DNA of 16,167 nt from an uncultured Eubacteriales bacterium. GTDB taxonomy: Bacteria > Bacillota > Clostridia > Oscillospirales > Acutalibacteraceae. Under the pieces are notes generated by a model, which ran no database searches, was not told the origin of the DNA, and worked only from the letters and a program-made list of their open reading frames with translations. Positions 7,277 to 14,002 of this stretch are shown here, piece by piece (the first letter of the stretch is position 1; every line of letters begins with the position of its first letter). The stretch is taken from assembly GCA_900317215.1 (NCBI GenBank), contig ONFW01000049.1, positions 1 to 16,167 of the forward strand, written 5' to 3'. The position numbers and the translations under genes are program-made.

Positions 7277-8233
7277 TCAGCCGTCGATAGATCTGCACAG
7301 CTCTATAAGATCCTCATAGTTATTCATCTCAACCGCCCTTTTTCTCAAAGCAGCAGCTCCCCTCATTCCCTTGAAGTACCACGCAGCATGCTTTCTTGCC
7401 TCACGCATTGCAACATTCTCTCCCTTATATTCACACATCCTTGCAACATGGCGAAGAAGAACGGTTATCCGCTCGGCGTCTGATACCGGCAATGAAGGTC
7501 TGTCGTGACCCAGAAGTCTTGATATCTCGCTGAATATCCATGGGTTTCCGAGCGCACCTCTGCCTATCATTACCATATCGCAGCCTGTCCGCTCTACCAT
7601 TTCAGCTGCAAGCTCTGCACTCGTTATATCTCCGTTTCCGATAACGGGAATGCGGACCGCTCTTTTAACCTGTTTTATTATCTCCCAGTCAGCTGCGGGC
7701 ATATACTGCTGTTCCCTCGTTCTGCCGTGTATGGTCACCGCATCTGCGCCGGAGGCTTCGCAGATCTTAGCTACCTCAACGGCATTCACCGTGTTTTTGT
7801 CCCAACCCTTGCGGAGCTTTACGGTTACGGGTACGGGAACCGCATCCTTTACAGCCCTTACTATCCTCCCGCACAGCTCAGGCTCCTTCATCAGCGCAGC
7901 ACCGCAGCCGTTCATCGCAATTTTCGGCGCAGGACACCCCATATTGATATCTATTATGTCAGGAGAATACTCCATGGCGATCTTTGCCGCTTTGGCCATT
8001 GTCTCAGGCTCGTTTCCGAAAAGCTGAACAGCGGCAGGTCTTTCCTTCTCCGAAAGTACAAGAAGCTCTCTCGATTTTTCGCTCCCGTATACAAGCCCCT
8101 TTGCGCTGACCATTTCTCCCACAACATAAGACGCTCCGAAGCTGACGCAAAGCTCCCTGAAAGCCCTGTCAGTCACTCCCGCCATGGGAGCCAAGGCCGC
8201 ATAACCGTTTATCTCTTTATTTCCTATTTTCAT
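7277..8233 (-). CDS. dusB: tRNA-dihydrouridine synthase, DusB type
   Basis: A 318-residue FMN enzyme that reduces specific uridines in the tRNA D-loop to dihydrouridine with NADPH. The TIM barrel shows APMAGVTD (15-22), VQLFGNEP (69-76), DINMGCPAPK (95-104) with the conserved Cys100, GCGAALM (109-115), VKLRKGW (138-144), TIHGRTREQQY (167-177), VIGNGDI (197-203) and the FMN-phosphate loop IGRGALGNPW (223-232). A helical C-terminal domain follows with HAAWYFKGMRGA. An AAGGA lies 8 bases before the ATG. It is downstream of the ABC ATPase gene on the same strand, with a 27-base hairpin between them, and upstream of the exported unknown protein. Confidence 0.95.
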   Translation of the reverse strand: MKIGNKEINGYAALAPMAGVTDRAFRELCVSFGASYVVGEMVSAKGLVYGSEKSRELLVLSEKERPAAVQLFGNEPETMAKAAKIAMEYSPDIIDINMGCPAPKIAMNGCGAALMKEPELCGRIVRAVKDAVPVPVTVKLRKGWDKNTVNAVEVAKICEASGADAVTIHGRTREQQYMPAADWEIIKQVKRAVRIPVIGNGDITSAELAAEMVERTGCDMVMIGRGALGNPWIFSEISRLLGHDRPSLPVSDAERITVLLRHVARMCEYKGENVAMREARKHAAWYFKGMRGAAALRKRAVEMNNYEDLIELCRSIDG

Positions 8234-8262
8234 CTCATCATTCCTTTATTACTAAACAGGCA

Positions 8263-8294
8263 ATAGCCGAAGGGCGCAACCGTCCTTCGGCTAT
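8263..8294 (-). terminator. Hairpin between the ABC ATPase gene and dusB, weak terminator or processing site
   Basis: A perfect 11-bp inverted repeat (8263-8273 with 8284-8294) with a 10-base loop lies 10 bases after the ATPase stop. No T run follows on the minus strand, so termination is doubtful. It could trim or stabilise the importer mRNA and let some transcripts run into dusB. Confidence 0.5.
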
Positions 8295-8303
8295 AACAGA
8301 TTA

Positions 8304-9248
8304 TCACAATACCTTTGAAAGGAAATCCTTGAGCCTCGGATTCTGAGGAGCTCCGAAGAATTCTTCGGGAGGATTTTCCTCTGCAATAACACCGTCATTG
8401 ATGAACATGACCCTGTCTGCGACCTCTCTTGCAAAGCCCATTTCATGTGTAACTATCACCATAGTCATACCGCTGTTTGCAAGATCCTTTATCAGTGAGA
8501 GCACCTCTCCGACCATTTCGGGGTCAAGAGCGGAGGTAGGCTCATCAAACAGCATTACATCAGGATTCATCGCAAGGGCCCTGACTATAGCGACTCTCTG
8601 CTTCTGGCCGCCCGACAGACTCATCGGATAAGCATTCGCTTTATCCGAAAGACCTATCCTTGCAAGAAGCTCGTCTGCTTTTTTCTCCGCCTGCTCCTTG
8701 GTCATCTTGCCAAGCTTCACGGGAGCAAGCATTATGTTCTTTTTTATTGTCATATTCGGGAAAAGGTTGAACTGCTGGAACACCATTCCCATTTTTTCAC
8801 GCATCTTGTTGATATCCACGCACTTATCGGTGATATCCGTTCCCTCAAAGCGGACTATGCCCGAATCAGGCGTCTCAAGGAGATTGAGGGAGCGAAGGAA
8901 GGTAGACTTTCCGCAGCCGGAGGGTCCTATGAGGGCAACCACCTCACCCTTTGAGATAGTGGTAGTGATACCTCTGAGTACCTTATGATCCCCAAAGCTC
9001 TTTCTCAGATCCGCCACCTCAATAAGAACGTCCTTTTTGTCGGGGCCTATCTTTTCTCTTGCGTTTGCCTTTGAACCGGAATCAGAGGCTTTTCCGGCAT
9101 TGTCAGGAGCAGTCCTCTCAGCGGCAGCTTCTTTCGCTGTTTCTGCGCTCTCTGCTGCCTTTTCAAGTGTCAGCTTTTTCTCCTCCGTCTTGCTTGCGGG
9201 TTTATTGACCTCAGCCTTACCTGCGGCGTTTTTCTTTTTATTTTTCAT
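8304..9248 (-). CDS. Polar amino-acid ABC transporter ATPase (GlnQ type) with long N-terminal extension
   Basis: A 314-residue ATPase that powers the importer encoded just upstream. Walker A is GPSGCGKST (108-116), the Q-loop is VFQQFNLFP (156-164), the signature is LSGGQ (211-215), Walker B is VMLFDEP (231-237) with catalytic Glu236, and the switch His268 is in VTHEM. The body matches GlnQ/HisP-type amino-acid ATPases closely, but they are usually about 240-250 residues. Here about 72 residues rich in Lys, Ala and Glu precede the nucleotide-binding domain and look disordered or helical. The ATG overlaps the end of the permease gene by 11 bases, with AGGAG upstream, so the long form is probably the one made. 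The exact amino acid carried cannot be read from the sequence. Confidence 0.93.
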   Translation of the reverse strand: MKNKKKNAAGKAEVNKPASKTEEKKLTLEKAAESAETAKEAAAERTAPDNAGKASDSGSKANAREKIGPDKKDVLIEVADLRKSFGDHKVLRGITTTISKGEVVALIGPSGCGKSTFLRSLNLLETPDSGIVRFEGTDITDKCVDINKMREKMGMVFQQFNLFPNMTIKKNIMLAPVKLGKMTKEQAEKKADELLARIGLSDKANAYPMSLSGGQKQRVAIVRALAMNPDVMLFDEPTSALDPEMVGEVLSLIKDLANSGMTMVIVTHEMGFAREVADRVMFINDGVIAEENPPEEFFGAPQNPRLKDFLSKVL

Positions 9249-12246
9249 TTTTCTTCAGTCTCCTCTCAAGAACAGTTACTATCCTCGTCAGAATGATCAC
9301 TATGATGAGGTAAATGATCGCAACGGCAATAAGCGGCAGGAACGCATCAAAGGTCTGCGAACGGATAATGTCGCCGCCCATGGTAAGATCCTGAAGTGCG
9401 ATATAACCGCAGATAGCGGTTTCCTTGAGAAGCGCTATTACCTCATTGAGAAGTGCGGGGAGCATGTTCTTGAATGCCTGCGGCATAATAATGCTCGACA
9501 TAGTCTGCTTATAGCTCAGTCCGAGACATCTGCCCGCCTCAAACTGTCCTTTATCAACAGCGTTGATACCCGAGCGTATTACCTCCGCAACATAAGCCGC
9601 CGAATTAAGACCAAAGGCTACTACCGCAACAACTATCTTGCTCACGTCTACTGCGCTGAATACTCCGTAATAGATTATGAGAAGCTGGAGCACTGCAGGC
9701 GTACCTCTGATTATAGTAAGATACAGCTTGCATATAAAGTTGAGTATAACAAGCTTTCCGTTCTGGTCATGGACCGTTCTTACAACTGCGATAAGCGTAC
9801 CCAGAAGCAGACCTATCAGTATCGACAGAGCCGTTATCATAAGAGTAGTACCTAAACCGTCAAGAAGATAACGCCACCTGTCCTGATCTATGAAGTTCTG
9901 CCTCAGCTTCTCCCAGAAGTTCAGAGTCTCGCCGTCCGCCTCCTTATTGTGTATGATAATAACCTGCTTTGAGGTAGTATACGGATCGGAGAAATCTACA
10001 TTTTTCTTTCTCTCCTCGGTAACGGTCATGCCTGCGGCGCCGACGTCAGCCTTTCCTGCATCTACTGCTGCAATGATCGAGTCGAATTTCATGTTTTCGA
10101 TCTTGAGCTCCATGCCAAGCTCATCGCAGACCGCCTGCATGATATCCATATCTATTCCGACGATATTTCCGTTGTCCACATATTCATAAGGCGGGAACTC
10201 CGCATTCGTTGCTACGACAAGAGTTCCTTGCCGTTCAACATTCTTTTTCTGGTAAGGGCTTTTGCCCTTTTCCTCATCGGTGCCGATATAGTTTGTGATA
10301 ATGCTGCTGATAGTTCCGTCCTCTTTGAGCTTTTTAAGGGCTGCATTTATTTTGTCGAGCAGCTCGGTGTTTCCTTTTTTCAGACAAAGAGCATAATCCT
10401 CAAGCGTAAACTCTTCATCAATTATTCTGATATCGTTATTTTTTAACACGAAGCTCTTTGCAGGCTGCTCATCAAGGATCACGCAGTCTATTTTCTTTTG
10501 CTTCAGTGCCTGAACAGCGTCAGCCGCCTTGCTGTAGCGCTCCACCTTTGCAGTTCCGTCATTTTCATAATCTGTTGCATAGATATCACCCGTTGTGCCA
10601 AGCTGTACGCCTATCGTTTTGCCTATGAGATCGTCTACGCTGTCTATCTCGTCATCAAACACGATTATTACCTGCTTTGAGGTTGTGTATGAGTCTGAGA
10701 AATCGACATTCTTTTTCCTCTCATCGGTAACAGTCATTCCTGCTGCTCCGATATCCGCCTTACCTGCATTGACTGCCGCTATTATAGAATCGAACTTCAT
10801 GTTCTCTATCTTAAGCTCCATTCCAAGCTCATCGCAGACAGCCTGCATCATATCCATGTCGATACCCGTGATCTTGCCGTTGTCCACATATTCATAGGGC
10901 GGGAATTCGGCATTTGTCGCTACAACAAGCGTGCCGTTTCTTTTGACGTCCTTCTTTTCATAAGGCGCAGCGCCTTTTTCTTCATCCGTACCGATATAGT
11001 TAGTGATTATCTTTGCAAGGGTCCCGTCCTCTTTGAGCTTTTTGATAGCAGCGTTTACCTTGTCGAGAAGCTCCTTATTGCCTTTTTTCAGACAAAGCGC
11101 ATAATCCTCAAGTGTAAACTCCTTTTTGAGTATCTTGATATCCTTATTTCTCTGCACAAAATTAAGAGCAGGCTGTTCGTCAAGGATAACGCAGTCTATC
11201 TTCTTCTGCTTGAGCGCCTGAACAGCGTCAGCAGCCTTACTGTAGCGTTCCACCTTTGCAGTGCCGTCGTCCTCATAATCCGTTGCATAGATATCGCCCG
11301 TTGTGCCAAGCTGAACGCCTATCGTCTTACCCTTGAAATCATAAGCCGCCTCCTCGGAGGCAGGCTCCTCTTCAGTCTCCTCTGACGGCTCCGGCTCCGG
11401 CTCAGGCTCTGTGTATGTAGCTATTTTCTGAACGGAAGTCGCATATACTCCGGTAAACGAGATCTCCTTCTTAACATCATTGTGTATTTTATAATCGGAT
11501 GCGCCCATTGCTCCGACATCAGCAGTCTCCCATACTACCGAAGATGCGATCCTTTCCTTATCAGTCACCGTTACCGCAAGCTCCGTTTTGAGAATATCGC
11601 ATACCGCCTGCATAACGTCTATATCAATTCCGACAAAGGTTCCGTTCTCGATGTATGCATAGGGCTTCATAGAGGTATTCACCGCAAGGGTGATCGTGCC
11701 TGTTCTCTCAATATCCTTTTTCTTATAAGGTGTTTTTCCCTTTTCGGCATCAGTGCCCGCATAGTTTTTTACTATACTTTCGAGGGTCTTGTTGTCCTTG
11801 AGAGTTTTCAGAGCCTTATTCATCTTATTGAGCAATTCTTTATTGTCGCTCTTCAAAAGGAACCTGTACTCCTCCATGGAGAACTCCTTTTCGATGACAT
11901 TAACTCCCTCATTCTGCTGAGAAACCGCCATTATCGAGCTCTCATCAAGCACAATGCAGTCTATCCTCTTTTCGGTGAGCGCCCTTACAGCCTCAGCCTG
12001 CGAGTAGAAGTATTCTACTGACGAGCGTGAGGTCTCCTCATAGGGCCTTACTCTGAGTTCTCCTACAGTACCGAGCTGTACGCCGACATTTTTTCCGCTG
12101 AGCTCGTACTCCTCTGCCTGCTGTGTGTCGTTCTCGCCCTCCGCGTATACAAGAGGTGTGTTGAACAGTACAGTAAAACAGAGCGCTGTAAGGAGCAGCG
12201 CCATTATTGCTGCCGCTGTTCTTTTTGTTCTGCTTGAATTTACCAT
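9238..12246 (-). CDS. Amino-acid ABC importer: three substrate-binding units fused to a GlnP-type permease
   Basis: A 1002-residue protein. A signal peptide (1-35, ending VYA) is followed by three SBP_bac_3 units and a permease (about 776-1002) with the EAA loop EAGRCLGLSYKQ near 904. Each unit runs second half first: GKxxGVQLGT to the closing NYxGTD, then the part beginning TLVVATNAEFPPYEY and ending in a KQV-containing segment. Halves lie at 48-165/185-278, 306-420/438-530 and 541-656/674-765. An EP-rich acidic linker (278-304) separates units 1 and 2. Units 2 and 3 keep the usual amino-acid ligand residues (NAEFPPY, GMTVTxER, GTTGD, LDEQP). Unit 1 has GASDYKIHND in place of the Arg motif. 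As the permease works as a dimer, a transporter would carry six units on the outer face. The ATG at 12246 follows GGAGGAAACAGA. An upstream in-frame ATG at 12279 lacks such a site and would overlap the promoter. The ATPase gene overlaps its end. Confidence 0.93.
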   Translation of the reverse strand: MVNSSRTKRTAAAIMALLLTALCFTVLFNTPLVYAEGENDTQQAEEYELSGKNVGVQLGTVGELRVRPYEETSRSSVEYFYSQAEAVRALTEKRIDCIVLDESSIMAVSQQNEGVNVIEKEFSMEEYRFLLKSDNKELLNKMNKALKTLKDNKTLESIVKNYAGTDAEKGKTPYKKKDIERTGTITLAVNTSMKPYAYIENGTFVGIDIDVMQAVCDILKTELAVTVTDKERIASSVVWETADVGAMGASDYKIHNDVKKEISFTGVYATSVQKIATYTEPEPEPEPSEETEEEPASEEAAYDFKGKTIGVQLGTTGDIYATDYEDDGTAKVERYSKAADAVQALKQKKIDCVILDEQPALNFVQRNKDIKILKKEFTLEDYALCLKKGNKELLDKVNAAIKKLKEDGTLAKIITNYIGTDEEKGAAPYEKKDVKRNGTLVVATNAEFPPYEYVDNGKITGIDMDMMQAVCDELGMELKIENMKFDSIIAAVNAGKADIGAAGMTVTDERKKNVDFSDSYTTSKQVIIVFDDEIDSVDDLIGKTIGVQLGTTGDIYATDYENDGTAKVERYSKAADAVQALKQKKIDCVILDEQPAKSFVLKNNDIRIIDEEFTLEDYALCLKKGNTELLDKINAALKKLKEDGTISSIITNYIGTDEEKGKSPYQKKNVERQGTLVVATNAEFPPYEYVDNGNIVGIDMDIMQAVCDELGMELKIENMKFDSIIAAVDAGKADVGAAGMTVTEERKKNVDFSDPYTTSKQVIIIHNKEADGETLNFWEKLRQNFIDQDRWRYLLDGLGTTLMITALSILIGLLLGTLIAVVRTVHDQNGKLVILNFICKLYLTIIRGTPAVLQLLIIYYGVFSAVDVSKIVVAVVAFGLNSAAYVAEVIRSGINAVDKGQFEAGRCLGLSYKQTMSSIIMPQAFKNMLPALLNEVIALLKETAICGYIALQDLTMGGDIIRSQTFDAFLPLIAVAIIYLIIVIILTRIVTVLERRLKKNEK
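9952..10623 (-). repeat. Substrate-binding unit 3 (tandem copy of unit 2)
   Basis: A 224-codon segment aligned without gaps to 10660-11331, with a period of 236 codons. The two differ at 30 of 224 residues by direct comparison. It leads straight into the permease through a short NKEADGETLNF connector. Confidence 0.9.
10660..11331 (-). repeat. Substrate-binding unit 2
   Basis: The partner of the unit at 9952-10623. At DNA level many third positions differ between the copies while the protein is kept, so this is not a very recent duplication. Confidence 0.9.
11416..12105 (-). repeat. Substrate-binding unit 1 (divergent copy)
   Basis: It has the same second-half/first-half layout as units 2 and 3 (SGKNVGVQLGT, then TITLAVNTSMKPYAY) but is much diverged. 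It keeps GVQLGT and an LDE turn but lacks the TxER carboxylate-binding motif. Confidence 0.85.
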
Positions 12247-12279
12247 TTCTGTTTCCTCCAATAAAACAAGATACTTCAT

Positions 12280-12308
12280 GTTATATCATATTTTTTCGCA
12301 TTTTACAA
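12280..12308 (-). promoter_or_regulatory. Promoter of the amino-acid importer genes
   Basis: On the minus strand, TTGTAA (12303-12308), 17 bases, then TATAAC (12280-12285), with a leader of about 27 nt before the ATG at 12246. I see no riboswitch or clear operator in the 230 bases upstream, and no terminator for rarA there. Confidence 0.5.
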
Positions 12309-12477
12309 TATAATTTGAAGAAAATACATAAAACTGCAGCTTGTTTTCAATATTTTTGCTTTATTGACAGTATTCCCAAAAAGCTGTTTTCGGTTTATTC
12401 TGATTCTGTGTGATCGAGACAGACTTAATAATAACCTCGTAAAATCATAGCTTGAACTAAAACTCAGATCATATGCA

Positions 12478-13749
12478 TCATGAGCTCCTGTTTCTGATCC
12501 TGCTCCAATACTCCTTATATGCCTGTTCAGTCTTGTTTTCTCCCGGCTCATAGTATACTGTCCCGACAAGACTGTCAGGAAGATACTGCTGATTGGTCCA
12601 ATGATCGGGATAATCGTGAGGATAGATATAGAACTGACCCTTTTTATTTACATCATCTCCGTCGTAATGCTTGTTCTGAAGGTGACGGGGAAAACCTGTG
12701 CCTTTGCCTGCCTTGACATCGGAGATTGCATTGTCTATTGCCATATATGCGGAATTTGATTTCGGTGACAATGCCACAAGAACTGCCGCATCCGCAAGGG
12801 GTATCCTTGCTTCCGGAAGCCCCACCATGAGGGCGGCATCCACTGCAGCCTTGACTATGGGGATTATCTGCGGATTTGCAAGTCCTACGTCCTCACAGGC
12901 GCAAACCATAAGTCTTCGGCAAGCCGAGGGCAGATCGTCCGCTAAAAGTATACGCGCAAGATAATGCACTGCCGCATCCGGATCAGAGCCTCGCAGGGAC
13001 TTTTGAAATGCTGAGAGAAGGTCATAATGCTCATCGCCCTCACGGTCATATTTTATTGCGCTTTTCTGTGTGAGAGCATCTACCGTATTATATGATACCA
13101 CTCTTTTCCCTTCATCAGGAAAGGTGGATATTACAGAAAGCTCAACGGCATTTATAGCTTTTCGGACGTCGCCGCCACAAGCAGAAGCAATATGCATTAC
13201 AGCCTCCTCGGAAAAAACTATATCCTCACCGAGCTCCTCCACCATAAAGGAAACCGCTCGTCTCACCGCCTTTGCAACGTCCTCCTTCTCAAGAGGCTTG
13301 AATTCAAAAACGGTAGCTCTGCTGAGTATTGCGCTGTAAACGTAAAAATACGGGTTTTCAGTTGTAGAGGCAATAAGAGTGATACTCCCGTTCTCAATGA
13401 ACTCAAGAAGAGTCTGCTGCTGCTTTTTATTGAAATACTGTATCTCGTCAAGATAGAGAAGTATACCGCTCAAGCCCGAAAAGCCTGAGAGCTCCTCAAC
13501 AATATTGCGTATGTCCGCAGTTGTAGCTGTAGTTCCGTTGAGCTTGCGAAGAGCTCGGTTCGTTTTTTTAGCGATCATCGCCGCAAGCGTGGTTTTACCG
13601 ACACCCGACGGCCCGTAAAAAACCATGTTAGGTATCTGACCGGACATGATGATATTTCTGAGGGGTCTGCCCTCGTCAAGCAAGTGGTGCTGACCTACTA
13701 TATCATCGAGGGACTGAGGTCTTATTCTGTCTGCAAGGGGGGAATTCAT
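12478..13749 (-). CDS. rarA: Replication-associated recombination protein A (RarA/MgsA), AAA+ ATPase
   Basis: A 423-residue protein of the RarA/MgsA/WRNIP1 family, related to clamp-loader ATPases, which acts at stalled replication forks. Visible parts are Walker A GPSGVGKTT (46-54), Walker B LYLDEIQYF (98-106), sensor 1 STTENP (128-133), SRATVFEF (143-150) and the GGDVRKAINAVE sensor 2 region. The C-terminal MgsA tetramer domain follows, with ACEDVGLANP, ARIPLADAAV and PRHLQNKHYDG. The ATG at 13749 was preferred to an in-frame GTG at 13758 because family proteins begin with the PLADRIRPxxLDDxVGQ block and GGTGA stands before the ATG. It is probably monocistronic with its own promoter. No terminator is clear after its stop. 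Confidence 0.95.
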   Translation of the reverse strand: MNSPLADRIRPQSLDDIVGQHHLLDEGRPLRNIIMSGQIPNMVFYGPSGVGKTTLAAMIAKKTNRALRKLNGTTATTADIRNIVEELSGFSGLSGILLYLDEIQYFNKKQQQTLLEFIENGSITLIASTTENPYFYVYSAILSRATVFEFKPLEKEDVAKAVRRAVSFMVEELGEDIVFSEEAVMHIASACGGDVRKAINAVELSVISTFPDEGKRVVSYNTVDALTQKSAIKYDREGDEHYDLLSAFQKSLRGSDPDAAVHYLARILLADDLPSACRRLMVCACEDVGLANPQIIPIVKAAVDAALMVGLPEARIPLADAAVLVALSPKSNSAYMAIDNAISDVKAGKGTGFPRHLQNKHYDGDDVNKKGQFYIYPHDYPDHWTNQQYLPDSLVGTVYYEPGENKTEQAYKEYWSRIRNRSS

Positions 13750-13773
13750 AAAAATCACCGTCTTTATATGGAT

Positions 13774-13947
13774 TTATATTATCATAGCAAATATTACTCC
13801 GGAAAGCAACTCCGGCGCAGAACCTTCACTCCCGTATTCGCGGCATAGCTTTATCGTGATGTCATGCTTCAACACCGTAGCGTTTTTGTTCGGATCAACA
13901 TTGAACCGGAGCGTAAACACGGGAGCGTCAGCATACCGACTACACAC
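13774..13947 (-). pseudogene. Possible gene remnant or small ORF between rarA and the PPC-protein gene
   Basis: Right after the terminator at 13948-13985, a minus-strand frame is open for 57 codons from a GTG at 13947 to a TAA at 13774. The conceptual peptide has a protein-like composition, including FTLRFNVDPNKNATVLKHD. The stretch is clearly more GC-rich than the AT-rich intergenic DNA around it. There is no ribosome binding site, no family I recognise, and the end overlaps the rarA promoter, so it is more likely a decayed fragment than a live gene. The 244 bases between the two genes hold nothing else beyond the terminator and the rarA promoter. Confidence 0.3.
13781..13809 (-). promoter_or_regulatory. 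Promoter of rarA
   Basis: On the minus strand, TTGCTT (13804-13809), 17 bases, then TATGAT (13781-13786), preceded by TGC to make an extended -10. The 7-mer CCGGAGT (minus strand) occurs on each side of the -35 box, at 13809-13815 and 13796-13802, 13 bases apart. Confidence 0.5.
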
Positions 13948-13985
13948 AAAAACGACTCAGTTATAGTATTCATAACCGAGCCGTT
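13948..13985 (-). terminator. Terminator of the PPC/Ig-protein gene
   Basis: A 14-bp stem (13951-13964 with 13972-13985) followed by five T on the minus strand. Two positions pair as G-U in minus-strand RNA but would be A-C mismatches in plus-strand RNA, so the element is built for minus-strand transcripts. It starts 17 bases after the stop at 14003. Confidence 0.88.
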
Positions 13986-14002
13986 TCATAGAGTATTACT
14001 AT

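Noticed and set aside
9037..12021. Plus-strand open frames opposite the importer genes
   Set aside because: They repeat with the tandem units and are explained by the codon bias of the real minus-strand gene.
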